49,517 bases of DNA, from positions 1-49,517 of the forward strand of contig SVRM01000013.1 in assembly GCA_015064785.1 (NCBI GenBank). The letters are read 5' to 3'. The notes beneath the pieces are model-generated. The model was given only the letters and a program-made list of their open reading frames with translations. It had not been told where the DNA came from and made no database searches. Made by a program: the position numbers and the translations under genes. Origin of the DNA: Oscillospiraceae bacterium (GTDB lineage Bacteria > Bacillota > Clostridia > Oscillospirales > CAG-272). Shown one piece after another: positions 25,169 through 34,103 of the stretch (its first letter is position 1; every line of letters begins with the position of its first letter).

Positions 25169-27613
25169 TTATTCGTTGAGATAAATCCACACGCGCGACT
25201 GGATAATCTTCGCGGTTTCCTCCAGTGTCCGTGCGCCGCCGTTCCAGAACGACAGCTCCTCATTAACAATCTGTTGGATCACAGCATCGCCCGCCGCCTG
25301 CATCCGGCAGTTTTCAAAAAAGTCCAGCATTGCCGCCTTGTCTTCCTCTGTGATGACAACCTCAATGTTGTAGGAATCCGGAGAATCGATCAAAAATTGA
25401 TCCAGCGGCACATCGGAGATGGCAACCGGCGACAGTGCGGCGGAACCCTCTCTGATATAGTAGAAATACCGATACCGGTCAATGGCACCGGAAAGTCCGG
25501 ACAGTGTCACAGGCAATGCGTTGTTGATGAGCTTGTCGCTGGTCTGCACACGGTCAGACAGCAGAAATTCCAGAAACTCCCTGCATCCGCCATGTACCAT
25601 GGAGCCGGCATGTACCGACAGAAGCATTTGCGAGGAAAAATGCGCACCGCGTCCAGCAGAGGAAGGATAGCCGCAGAGGTAGAACGGCACCTCACCGTCC
25701 CCGTACAGCCGTTTCAATGCAGGATACAGACCGATATTTTTGAAGGTAACCGGGAGCAGCCGCAGTTTTCCGCCCAGCAGATTTTCCCGCAGGAAAGAGG
25801 TGTCCATCTTATAGCCGCAGATATCGCTCGGATTCAGACCGCCTGCATTGATATGTACGTATTCCTCATCGACCAGCTTCAAATATTCAATCAAGCGGCA
25901 GAATTCCGCCGAATCAAAGGATGCGGTTTTGTTTTCAAAATCCACAAACTCATACAGAGAATTCTCGTAGATGCGCTGGATGGAATAATGATTGCTGGTG
26001 AGAACCTCGCCCTCAAACGGGAAATCCTTATTGGCCTGCGCAAGTCCCACCACAAGGATCGTTTTTCCGTTTTCATCCGTTTCAACCCGTACACCGTTGT
26101 CCGGCTGCACCTCCGCCTGATCGCCTTTGCCGGAAAGTCCGTCCGTCAGCGTATAGAAGGTCTCCAGCGTCAGCGGTTCATCCACGACGGAGGCAGCTGC
26201 GGCAAAGGTCTGCACCATCATGCTGACCGGAACCGACCACATCCGCTCCCCGTCCTGCATGGCCGTGCATACGCCGCCGAGCAGAGCATCCCCGAAGGTC
26301 GGCAGAAGATCGACAAACTGGTTCTTGTCGGTGTATTTTCCAAGATCAAAGCCGTTTTGCGTCAGAATCAGATCCGGCGCATCTCCGAACAGCAGCGCCT
26401 CCTCAAACGCCTGCGCAATATCCTCTGTCTGCCCATATCCGCTGTAATCGGTCAGACGGACAAAATACCGGTCGTTTTCGGCGTTGAACAGCTGGATCGT
26501 TTCCCGGATCAGCGGATCAACATAACCGAGCGCCGCAAAGTCGATCATCCGGCGGGGCGCGGAAAATTCGGAGGTTTTCGAGCAGTCAAACAGCTGGTAT
26601 TCATATTCCAGACCAAGAGCCTTGGGCTGATAGATATACATCCGCTCCCGGTCCAGAATCAGCGCACCGGACGCAACCGTCCCGGTACCGTTCATCCATT
26701 CCAGAAGCATCTCGCGCTCCCCTGTTTCGCTGACGGCGCTGATACCGGTCTTGTCCGCAAAATAAGCATTTCCATGTCCGTCAAAGCACAGATTCCCGTT
26801 CGGCACATCCGCAAGACCGTAGGGATGCACCTCCAGCGGCTTCTTTGTGCCGTCTGCAATGTTGACCTCATACAGATAGATATCGTAGCCGACCCAGAAG
26901 ATATCGCCGCCGCGGTAGGTCATGTAATCCATTGCACCGTTCATCGGAATGGTTTCAAGCAGATTCAGCGTTTCATCCAGCACAAGCATGGCCGTCACGT
27001 TCATCAGAACAATGCGGAATCCGCCGTCATCGTCAGGCAGAATCTTTGCCTGGAACACGTTTGTGTTCAGCTTACATTCCTCGGGGGCTTCGATCTTATT
27101 CAGCAGTGTTCCCTCCGCATCGTATAAGCACAGAAATCCGTCCTGATACTGTCCGCTCTGATAGACATAAACGACAACCATTGTATCATTGGGCAGCACA
27201 ACGGCATACCGCGTGATATCGTTTTCATGGCTCGGAACCGGACGCGACCAGACGAGCTTGCCATCACGGTCAAAGCAGCAGAGCTCATCATTGAACCCCC
27301 GGCTGACCATCAGATACAGACAATCGCCGTCCACGTATGTAAACCGGATGTAGCCGGATTTGGGTATCTCACTGGGAATGGTTTCATACGTTCTCAGCGT
27401 TGTGATGTATTCCGCCTCCGGGTCCTCGCGGTCAGCAAGCGTCGTGATAACGGTATCGGGCATCGCAGTCCCGCTCCCGTCTGCGGTTTCTCCGATCACA
27501 GTACATTCTGTGTCCATCTCTGACCCAGCCCCATCCGTACCGCTCTCACAGGCACAGAACAGCAGCATGGACAGCAGCAGAAGCAGTGCGGTCAGCCGTG
27601 TTTTGTTCATCAT
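25169..27613 (-). CDS. Propeller-SBP lipoprotein B
   Basis: 814 residues, start at 27613 (or the adjacent ATG at 27610) after GAGAGGGG. The signal ends LLFCAC with Cys22 lipidated. Same two-part layout: beta repeats to about 345 (CCFDRDGKLVWSRPVPSHEN, LCFDGHGNAYFADKTG), then solute-binding-like (LIRETIQLFNAENDRYFVRLT, FVDLLPTFGDALLGGV, FLEFLLSDRVQTSDKL, ARTLEETAKIIQSRVWIYLNE). Closest to lipoprotein C by eye. The two signal regions share TRLTALLLLLSML. Tight spacing (37 bases to C, 33 from A) means one transcript. Ligand unknown; differences are concentrated in the propeller loops and hinge surface, suggesting different glycans. Confidence 0.86.
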   Translation of the reverse strand: MMNKTRLTALLLLLSMLLFCACESGTDGAGSEMDTECTVIGETADGSGTAMPDTVITTLADREDPEAEYITTLRTYETIPSEIPKSGYIRFTYVDGDCLYLMVSRGFNDELCCFDRDGKLVWSRPVPSHENDITRYAVVLPNDTMVVVYVYQSGQYQDGFLCLYDAEGTLLNKIEAPEECKLNTNVFQAKILPDDDGGFRIVLMNVTAMLVLDETLNLLETIPMNGAMDYMTYRGGDIFWVGYDIYLYEVNIADGTKKPLEVHPYGLADVPNGNLCFDGHGNAYFADKTGISAVSETGEREMLLEWMNGTGTVASGALILDRERMYIYQPKALGLEYEYQLFDCSKTSEFSAPRRMIDFAALGYVDPLIRETIQLFNAENDRYFVRLTDYSGYGQTEDIAQAFEEALLFGDAPDLILTQNGFDLGKYTDKNQFVDLLPTFGDALLGGVCTAMQDGERMWSVPVSMMVQTFAAAASVVDEPLTLETFYTLTDGLSGKGDQAEVQPDNGVRVETDENGKTILVVGLAQANKDFPFEGEVLTSNHYSIQRIYENSLYEFVDFENKTASFDSAEFCRLIEYLKLVDEEYVHINAGGLNPSDICGYKMDTSFLRENLLGGKLRLLPVTFKNIGLYPALKRLYGDGEVPFYLCGYPSSAGRGAHFSSQMLLSVHAGSMVHGGCREFLEFLLSDRVQTSDKLINNALPVTLSGLSGAIDRYRYFYYIREGSAALSPVAISDVPLDQFLIDSPDSYNIEVVITEEDKAAMLDFFENCRMQAAGDAVIQQIVNEELSFWNGGARTLEETAKIIQSRVWIYLNE

Positions 27614-27646
27614 ATTGATACCCCTCTCTGTCAGAATACTGTCAGT

Positions 27647-27745
27647 TTATTCGTTAATATAAATCCACACGCGCGACTGGATGATCTTCGCGGTTTCCTC
27701 CAGTGTCCGTGCGCCGCCGTTCCAGAACGACAGCTCCTCCTCGAC
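27647..27745. repeat. Near-identical 3' ends of lipoprotein genes A, B and C
   Basis: The roughly 100 bases encoding the last ~30 residues are almost the same at 22699, 25169 and 27647. Genes B and C also share nearly identical signal-peptide DNA. This is a substrate for recombination between the tandem copies. Confidence 0.8.
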
Positions 27746-30070
27746 AATCTGCCGGACGACAGGATCAAATCCCGTCTCCATGCGGCAGACATCAAAGAAT
27801 TCCATCATGGCCGCCTTGTCCTCGTCCGTGATGACAATCTCGGTATACCGTCCCTCCTCCAAAGCATCATCATATATATCAAGATGCTCCGCGGAAACAT
27901 CCACCGCTTCCAACTGTAATTCTCCGTCGGAGGGATAATAGTAATAGCGATGCTCGTCAATCGCCCGTGACAGGGCTTCTTTTGTTACAGGCAGACTGCT
28001 TGTGACAATGACATCCGAATTCTGAATCTTCTCCGACAGCATATAATCCAGAAATGCCCGACAGCCGCCGTGAACCGCAGAATCCGCAAAAATCGCCATC
28101 CGGCTGCCCGTCGAAATCCGCGCACCGCAGCCCCGGGCACTCGGATAGCCGCAAAGTGTGAACGCATGGTCACCGTACAGATGCTTCAGCGCGGCATAAG
28201 CGCCGACATCGCCGATATAGGTATGCAGCAGCTTCAGATTACCGAAAAGCAGATTGTCCCGCGTGTACGCAGAGGAGGTACTGTAACGGAAGTTTCCTGA
28301 GCCTTTGAGGTTACCTGCGTTTTTGTGAACAAATTCTTCATCGATCCGCTTTAGATTCTCGATGAACGCACAGAACTGCGGCGAATCAAAGGTCGCGGTT
28401 TTGTTTTCGTAATCGACAAAGTCATAAAGACCGTTTTCGTAGATATACCGAATGCTGTCATGACTGCCCGTGATGACCTCGCCGGGGAACGGCATATCGT
28501 CATTGCTGGACGGATCAACCAACTGCAACACCATCTGCCCGCCGACCATGACGATCTGATACACCGGCTCGGCATCCTCGGCGCTGAACTCCGGCGTATC
28601 ACCCTTGCCGGACAACCCCTCCGTCAACGCATAGAAGGCATCGGGCGTCAGCGGTCCGTCCGCGACAGAAGCAAGTGCCGAATAGGTGCTGACCGTCATT
28701 GTAAACGGCACACCCCACAGGTGTCCGTCCTGCATCATGGCATTCTTTACACCGCCCAGCAGCCGATCCCCGTAAAACGGCAGAAGATCGACCAGAACAC
28801 CCTTGTTATACAGCGAATCCAAATCGCTGTAGCCGGAATAGAACAGCATATCCGGCTGCTTTCCGGCAAGCAGGTCTTCCTCCAATGCCGTCAGACGGTT
28901 GTCGCCCGCACCGCTGTAGTTGACAAGCTCAATATAATAGGTACTGTTTTCCTGATTGAAGGCAGAGATTGCCTGCTCCAGAATGGAATTCAGTCCGACA
29001 CCAAGGTATCCGACGCGGATCACACGCCGCCGCTCGGGCAGTGCCTGCTCCTTGGTACAGTCGATGATAACAAACTCCTGTGTATTATCCATCAACGTCC
29101 CCAGCTTGGCATATACCGTACTGCCGTCGGCAATATCGAGAACATTCACGTTGGTTGCAGGTCCCCGCAGCCATTCTGCAACCGTCGTTGCCGCACCATT
29201 TTCCTCAACACGGAAAAATCCGAGGGCGCTGTCGTAATAGGCTCTGCCGTCGGCATCGTAATAGAGATTCTGAAGAAAAAGCTCCGGCGGCAGCGGATTT
29301 TGATCGGTTTCCGTCAATGTCCCCGCCGCAAAGTCGATCTCATACAGAATGTCGTTGTAATCGCCGACATGAAAGCTGCCGTTGATTCTGTAAAGCCGCG
29401 GTACGGCGTTGTCCATCAGCTCCACGGTATGCAGAAGATGCATCTGCTCATCAAACACAACAATCACAGTATTCAGATACAGATAAATCCGATAGGTACC
29501 GTCCGGGTTTTCCTCAATTTCTGCATCATAACCGTTTGTGGATCGCAGATTCAGATCGTCCGGCAGCGCGCACTCCGCAATCAGTACGCCCGCACTGTCA
29601 TAACGGCAGACAAAGCCGTCGGTGTACGGCTCGGCGCTGTACACGACAACCAGAGAATCGTCCGGCAGAAGAACGGCATGTTTCGCTTCTCTGCCGTCAA
29701 TTCCCGGAATGGGGACCGTATGAACCGTTCCCTCCCCGTCAATCCGATGAAGCACCTCGTTCCATTGACTGTCAAATGTCATAATATAACAGCATCCGTC
29801 CGACATGCCGTATTCACTTCCCCAGCCGGTCTGAATCTCTTTTTCCGGATACCGCACCTCATAGGTACGGATGCTGTCAATGTACTCCGCCTCATCGTCC
29901 TGCCGGTCAACAAGCTCCGTGATCACACGAAGCTGCTCGGCCGCTATGCCGTCTCCGTTCTGCTGAGCCGCGGAATCCTCCGGGACTCCCGCCGGGTCGG
30001 TCGTACAGCCGCAAATCAACAGAAGACACATCACCGTGATCAAAAAATTTCTGATAATATTCCGTTTCAT
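27647..30070 (-). CDS. Propeller-SBP lipoprotein A
   Basis: 807 residues with AGGAGG ahead of the start. The signal MKRNIIRNFLITVMCLLLIC ends at the lipidated Cys22. Beta-repeat half to about 340 (YIMTFDSQWNEVLHRIDGEG, LYYDADGRAYYDSALG), then solute-binding half (LEQAISAFNQENSTYYIELVNYSG, LVDLLPFYGDRLLGGV, FLDYMLSEKIQNSD, ARTLEETAKIIQSRVWIYINE). First lipoprotein after the anti-sigma-like gene (24-base gap), so the most direct candidate for contact with its extracellular part. The C-terminal DNA is nearly the same as in B and C. Function inferred as surface binding or sensing of carbohydrate. Confidence 0.86.
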   Translation of the reverse strand: MKRNIIRNFLITVMCLLLICGCTTDPAGVPEDSAAQQNGDGIAAEQLRVITELVDRQDDEAEYIDSIRTYEVRYPEKEIQTGWGSEYGMSDGCCYIMTFDSQWNEVLHRIDGEGTVHTVPIPGIDGREAKHAVLLPDDSLVVVYSAEPYTDGFVCRYDSAGVLIAECALPDDLNLRSTNGYDAEIEENPDGTYRIYLYLNTVIVVFDEQMHLLHTVELMDNAVPRLYRINGSFHVGDYNDILYEIDFAAGTLTETDQNPLPPELFLQNLYYDADGRAYYDSALGFFRVEENGAATTVAEWLRGPATNVNVLDIADGSTVYAKLGTLMDNTQEFVIIDCTKEQALPERRRVIRVGYLGVGLNSILEQAISAFNQENSTYYIELVNYSGAGDNRLTALEEDLLAGKQPDMLFYSGYSDLDSLYNKGVLVDLLPFYGDRLLGGVKNAMMQDGHLWGVPFTMTVSTYSALASVADGPLTPDAFYALTEGLSGKGDTPEFSAEDAEPVYQIVMVGGQMVLQLVDPSSNDDMPFPGEVITGSHDSIRYIYENGLYDFVDYENKTATFDSPQFCAFIENLKRIDEEFVHKNAGNLKGSGNFRYSTSSAYTRDNLLFGNLKLLHTYIGDVGAYAALKHLYGDHAFTLCGYPSARGCGARISTGSRMAIFADSAVHGGCRAFLDYMLSEKIQNSDVIVTSSLPVTKEALSRAIDEHRYYYYPSDGELQLEAVDVSAEHLDIYDDALEEGRYTEIVITDEDKAAMMEFFDVCRMETGFDPVVRQIVEEELSFWNGGARTLEETAKIIQSRVWIYINE

Positions 30071-30094
30071 ATAGATCCTCCTGATTCTTATCTG

Positions 30095-31774
30095 TCAGGA
30101 TCCGCCGCCTTCGTACAGCACACGCAGCCGCTTCTCCGCATCCTGTATCCATTCCTTCAGCGCCGCATCCCGCCGCTGCGCGTACTGCGCACGGTCATCA
30201 CTGTCATTCTCATCGGTATCGATATACCTGTCGAGCAGAGCAATCTCCGTGTATGCGTTGGAAATCAGGTTCTCAAGCGTCGTCCGATCGTCAATCTCGC
30301 CGACATGGCGCAGGGTATCGCTCATGAACGTCATCCCGCAGTCCGTACACTCCCATCGGAAGGCATCCTGGATCCAGTCTCCCTGTATCGTCACGTAAGA
30401 TTGATCTTCGATTTCCCATTCATGTGCGGACACGTCCTCAACGCGCAGCTGCACAAGTCTTCGCTTCGCGTCGATCAGCCATTCCAGGTGTGCAGCATAT
30501 TCCCGGCCCAGAACCGACCGCAGAGCAATCCGGTTCGTATCCTCCGGCCAATCGGCATCCAGATGGGCCGCAATCCACGCAAGATCCCGCTCCTCCTGTT
30601 CAATCCACAAAGCAAGCCGATCCGGATCGGTTTCCTCATTCACATGCTTCTCTTTTGCAAGATCCTCGCATTCCAGACACACATCACATGTCTTTTGAAT
30701 CACAACGATATCCGGATAGACAAACGAACAGGAATATGTCCATTCGTGCTCGTGTGTTTCCTCCTGCTCCTCGGATTCGCAGATCGAACAGGACTTCTGT
30801 ACCTTTCTTTTTGTCTCATCCCCCGTTGTTGACACCGAAATCAGCACAGAAATCCAGCAGTGAACATGATCCGCTTCTGCATTGCGCATCGAACGAAACA
30901 GCGCCTGCGCTGTAGCGGCATCCGGCATCACCAATTCATACCGGATATCATCGTCCAGATACAGCATCAGCGAATAGCCGTCTCCGTCCGTTTTCTCATA
31001 GGCATCATAGCGGTATGTCTCGTTCCGTCCAGCCAGAGAAATCGCGGTATAACCGGCATCCACCATCTCTGCCTGCCGATCCCGCTCCGTATCCTCTCGC
31101 GGCTCCGACGGGCAAAGGACATCCATTCTGTACCGTGCATCGCTGTATTCAAAGCGAATCTCCGTGTACATATCCTGCTCATGAATCCGTACTGCCGTCA
31201 GCACACATCCGCCCGGCAGAAGCGTCGGGTAATAGACCCCGGGGGCTTCGTATTCCATGCACGATGCAAGATCGGGATACTGCGCAACAATATTGCCGCG
31301 CAGACACATCACCGAGCCATCGTACAGAACAGAACCGGTTTCCGTCGCTGTGGACGACACCGAAGGTGTATCTGACGGTACTGCTTCCATTCTCCGGTAC
31401 TGACTGCGCAGAAAGAGTATGGAAAGCGGCAGCAGCACGACGAGGAGCATACATGCTGCGGCGCGCATCCAGATGCGGTATGCAGGCATCGGCTCCTTTG
31501 GAGCGGCAAAACCCTCATCTGCAAACGTGTCCGCCTCCTGATGCTGCAAGGTTCTGCGGCGGATTTCCTTTTTCAGCTGATGCAGCTCCCGGCGCATCCG
31601 GCGTTTGTTCGGGCGGCAATTCCCCTGCTCCAGCGCATCCAGAAGCGCATTGCATTCCTCCACAACCGTTATATCCGGTTCCTCAGCCGCAAGCGCCTGA
31701 TCCTCACAGCGGATCAGCAGTTCCCGCAATGTCTGCAATCGGCTGTTATCCCGATCGGTATCCTTGTATTTCAT
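30095..31774 (-). CDS. Putative anti-sigma membrane protein with Cys/His repeats
   Basis: 559 residues from the start at 31774 (GGAGG 10 bases upstream). Cytoplasmic 1-101 is rich in charged helix (RRMRRELHQLKKEIRRR), one membrane segment lies at about 102-122 (MRAAACMLLVVLLPLSILFL), and the rest is extracellular. Residues about 155-295 resemble a DUF4367/DUF4179-like domain of ECF-linked membrane proteins. Three His-Trp/CxxC units follow: HVHCW 303 with CSIC 329, HEHEW 341 with CDVC 363, HEW 451 with CTDC 476. No classical zinc-finger anti-sigma motif is present at the N-terminus. It is 69 bases downstream of the sigma gene and upstream of four surface lipoproteins; an anti-sigma sensor role is inferred from position and topology. 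Confidence 0.7.
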   Translation of the reverse strand: MKYKDTDRDNSRLQTLRELLIRCEDQALAAEEPDITVVEECNALLDALEQGNCRPNKRRMRRELHQLKKEIRRRTLQHQEADTFADEGFAAPKEPMPAYRIWMRAAACMLLVVLLPLSILFLRSQYRRMEAVPSDTPSVSSTATETGSVLYDGSVMCLRGNIVAQYPDLASCMEYEAPGVYYPTLLPGGCVLTAVRIHEQDMYTEIRFEYSDARYRMDVLCPSEPREDTERDRQAEMVDAGYTAISLAGRNETYRYDAYEKTDGDGYSLMLYLDDDIRYELVMPDAATAQALFRSMRNAEADHVHCWISVLISVSTTGDETKRKVQKSCSICESEEQEETHEHEWTYSCSFVYPDIVVIQKTCDVCLECEDLAKEKHVNEETDPDRLALWIEQEERDLAWIAAHLDADWPEDTNRIALRSVLGREYAAHLEWLIDAKRRLVQLRVEDVSAHEWEIEDQSYVTIQGDWIQDAFRWECTDCGMTFMSDTLRHVGEIDDRTTLENLISNAYTEIALLDRYIDTDENDSDDRAQYAQRRDAALKEWIQDAEKRLRVLYEGGGS

Positions 31775-31843
31775 TTCAGGAACACCTCCATTCACTATAT
31801 AAGACGGCGATTTCACCTGTTTGTGACACCGTCCGAAAAATTT

Positions 31844-32374
31844 TTATTTCCAAAGCAGAAGAAGTACGGAAAACAGTCGGTGCGCCAGCCGTTTCAGCTT
31901 GCTCCGCATCCGGGAAACACGCTTCCGCACCGCTGCCGCGGTTGTATTCCGCCGCTGTGCCATATCTTCGTATGGCAGATGCAGCTGATACCGCTCACAG
32001 AACAGCACCCGCTCCGACTCGCTCAGACAGGACAGCAGATAGGAAACGGCATCTGTCAGCTCGGTATCCGTCATACCCCTGTCCTCAGTCAGATGTGCAG
32101 GATCTTCCAGATCCGGCGGCATGGGCGCCATCCACTCCCGCCGTTTGTATTCCGCCCGGTAATAATCGGCACACAGATGGTATGCCACGCGGTACAGCCA
32201 TGCACGCACATATCTGCGATCCACCGAACGGTACTGTTCGCAGAACCGCAGAAAGACACTCTGCGTCAGTTCGTATGCCATGTCATCGGTATCGACATGC
32301 CGACGGCAATAACAGTAGATTTCCTGATAATAATGCTCTGTCACGTCGCTGATCCACCGACGGTCCCCCACCAT
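31844..32374 (-). CDS. ECF-type RNA polymerase sigma factor
   Basis: 176 residues, preceded by GGAGG. Region 2 spans about 10-75 (YYQEIYCYCRR.. MAYELTQSVFLRFCEQYRS.. VRAWLYRVAYHLCADYYR) and region 4 about 110-165 (LSCLSESERVLFCERYQLHLPYEDMAQRRNTTAAAVRKRVSRMRSKLKRL), separated by a short acidic linker as in ECF factors. First gene of the operon holding the putative anti-sigma protein and four lipoproteins. ECF factors redirect RNA polymerase on an envelope signal when released from the membrane partner. A housekeeping-type promoter lies upstream at 32513-32541. Target promoters are not identifiable here. Confidence 0.92.
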   Translation of the reverse strand: MVGDRRWISDVTEHYYQEIYCYCRRHVDTDDMAYELTQSVFLRFCEQYRSVDRRYVRAWLYRVAYHLCADYYRAEYKRREWMAPMPPDLEDPAHLTEDRGMTDTELTDAVSYLLSCLSESERVLFCERYQLHLPYEDMAQRRNTTAAAVRKRVSRMRSKLKRLAHRLFSVLLLLWK

Positions 32375-32387
32375 ACGTTCACCTCCA

Positions 32388-32441
32388 ATGTCACATTTAT
32401 TGTTATCAACAATAAGACGCAGAATTCCGGTTTTGTGACAT
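32388..32441 (-). promoter_or_regulatory. Nested inverted repeats in the sigma-gene leader
   Basis: ATGTCACA (32388-32395) and TGTGACAT (32434-32441) are exact inverted copies; within them lies TTATTGTT-ATC-AACAATAA (32397-32415). The right base of the minus-strand structure abuts the GGAGG ribosome site (32386-32382), so an operator or a translation-modulating RNA fold is possible. Confidence 0.55.
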
Positions 32442-32512
32442 GCTTTTTTGTTGCGCTTTTGTAAACTATATATGAATTATATATGAATCTCCGGACATTT
32501 TCTTTCATTATC

Positions 32513-32541
32513 AGTATACCACGCCGCACAACATCTGTCAA
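32513..32541 (-). promoter_or_regulatory. Sigma-A promoter of the sigma/lipoprotein operon
   Basis: Minus-strand TTGACA (32541-32536) and TATACT (32518-32513), 17-base spacer. It leaves a leader of about 130 bases containing the nested inverted repeats. Confidence 0.82.
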
Positions 32542-32638
32542 TAAAGCGGCACTCTGCCGCTGCTTTTTGTCGGAACACACAAAATATGCCTCAGAAATTG
32601 TTCATATTCACCAAGCACACAGTTTTTTGCAAATCCTC

Positions 32639-32667
32639 TTGCGAAACGAAAAAAAGTATGATATACT
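32639..32667 (+). promoter_or_regulatory. Promoter of the GH4-esterase operon
   Basis: TTGCGA (32639-32644) and TATACT (32662-32667) with a 17-base spacer, 39 bases before the start. Confidence 0.7.
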
Positions 32668-32706
32668 AATACCAACCAAATTTTTAATCCGAAAGGAAGC
32701 TGTACT

Positions 32707-34041
32707 ATGGGAAAAATTACATTTATGGGCGCCGGCTCAACCGTTTTTGCAAAGAACGTCCTCGGTGACTCCATGCTCTCCCCGGCACTGCGCGATTTTG
32801 AAATTGCGCTCTATGACATTGACGCAGAGCGTCTGGAAGAATCCTACATCATGATCAGCGCGCTGAACAAGAACATCAATGAAAACCGCGCAACGATCAC
32901 CAAGTTCCTCGGCGTTGAAAACCGCAAGGACGCGCTCCGTGACGCCAACTTCGTCGTCAATGCGATTCAGGTCGGCGGCTATGAGCCGTGCACCGTCATT
33001 GACTTTGAAATCCCCAAGAAGTACGGTCTGCGCCAGACCATCGCTGACACGATGGGTATCGGCGGTATCTTCCGTGCGCTCCGTACCATTCCGGTTCTCG
33101 AAGATTTTGCAAACGACATGGTTGAAGTCTGCCCGCGCGCGTGGTTTTTGAATTACACCAACCCCATGGCAATGCTTGCAGGCTACATGCAGCGCTTCAC
33201 GCCCATCAAGACCATCGGTCTGTGCCACTCCACGCAGGTCTGCTCCCGCGGTATCCTCGACGGACTGGGCATTCCGTACACCGAACCGATCCGTGAACGC
33301 ATCGCCGGTATCAACCATATGGCATGGCTGCTTGAGATCGAAGATGCTGACGGCACCGACCTGTATCCCGCCATCAAGGAAAAGGCATTTGCAAAGCTCG
33401 CAGAAGCAGATGCCGGCAAGTCCGACTGCTATGACCTCGTCCGCTATGAGTACATCCGCCGTCTGGGCTACTACTGCACCGAGTCCTCTGAGCACAATGC
33501 GGAATACAACAACCTGTTCATCAAGTCCGCACATCCGGAGCTGATTGACCGCTACAACATTCCGCTGGATGAATATCCGCGCCGCTGCGTCAACCAGATC
33601 GCAGGCTGGAAGAACGACCGTGAAAAGTACCTCACCGGTGACGTTTCCCACACCAGAACACACGAATTTGCGTCCTACATCATGGAAGCAATGACGACCA
33701 ACGTCCCGATCAAGATCTGCGCAAACGTCTCCAACGCCGGCGGCGTCATCGAAAACCTGCCGCGTGAAGCGTGTGTCGAGGTCAACTGTCTCGTCGACAA
33801 AACCGGTATCGAGCCGTGCTGGCAGGGCAAGCTCCCCACCCAGCTCGCAGCGATGAACATGACCAACATCAACGTGCAGCTCTTGACCATCGAAGCTGCT
33901 GTCACCAAAAAGAAGGAAGCGATTTATCAGGCTGCGATGCTCGACCCGCACTGCTCCTCCGAGCTGACCATCGACCAGATCGTTGCGATGTGTGACGACC
34001 TCATCGAAGCACACACCGGCTGGCTGCCCGAATACAAGTAA
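32707..34041 (+). CDS. GH4 NAD-dependent alpha-glycosidase (galactosidase/glucosidase/galacturonidase)
   Basis: 444 residues, cytoplasmic. GH4 enzymes cleave by an NAD- and manganese-dependent redox-elimination route. Seen: Rossmann start KITFMGAGSTVFAKN (3-17), FLNYTNPMAM (147-156), the metal-binding Cys173-His174 in GLCHSTQ, and His204 in GINHMAWL. The C-terminal VEVNCLVDKTGIEPCWQGKLP region is typical. Which sugar is taken (galactose, glucose or galacturonic acid) is not decided by these motifs; the pectin-type neighbours make a galacto-configured substrate attractive. GAAAGGAAG is the ribosome site. A terminator-like hairpin separates it from the esterase gene. Confidence 0.92.
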   Translation: MGKITFMGAGSTVFAKNVLGDSMLSPALRDFEIALYDIDAERLEESYIMISALNKNINENRATITKFLGVENRKDALRDANFVVNAIQVGGYEPCTVIDFEIPKKYGLRQTIADTMGIGGIFRALRTIPVLEDFANDMVEVCPRAWFLNYTNPMAMLAGYMQRFTPIKTIGLCHSTQVCSRGILDGLGIPYTEPIRERIAGINHMAWLLEIEDADGTDLYPAIKEKAFAKLAEADAGKSDCYDLVRYEYIRRLGYYCTESSEHNAEYNNLFIKSAHPELIDRYNIPLDEYPRRCVNQIAGWKNDREKYLTGDVSHTRTHEFASYIMEAMTTNVPIKICANVSNAGGVIENLPREACVEVNCLVDKTGIEPCWQGKLPTQLAAMNMTNINVQLLTIEAAVTKKKEAIYQAAMLDPHCSSELTIDQIVAMCDDLIEAHTGWLPEYK

Positions 34042-34056
34042 GATTTGCAAAGTGAA

Positions 34057-34085
34057 AAACAGCGTCTTACCGGCGCTGTTTTTTC
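34057..34085 (+). terminator. Terminator or attenuator between GH4 and esterase genes
   Basis: AACAGCG pairs with CGCTGTT around TCTTACCGG, followed by TTTTTTCTTT. The esterase gene starts 19 bases later with its ribosome site (AGAAAGGA) right after the T-run and no separate promoter, so partial read-through is likely. Confidence 0.78.
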
Positions 34086-34103
34086 TTTCAGAAAGGATAC
34101 ACG

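Larger units (their letters stand above)
32375..32706. other. Gene-free stretch between sigma operon and GH4 gene
   Basis: 332 bases hold two divergent promoters and a nested palindrome described separately; no further gene is seen. The 32560-32635 portion shows no recognisable site. Confidence 0.7.

Noticed and set aside
25274..30832. Very long open frames on the plus strand opposite the lipoprotein genes (for example 28460-30832 and 25274-27127)
   Set aside because: They are antisense to well-supported lipoprotein genes, have no ribosome site or recognisable domain, and arise from codon bias of the true strand.
30095..31774. Classical zinc-finger anti-sigma factor
   Set aside because: The N-terminal cytoplasmic part has no HxxxCxxC motif; the Cys/His motifs are on the outer side.
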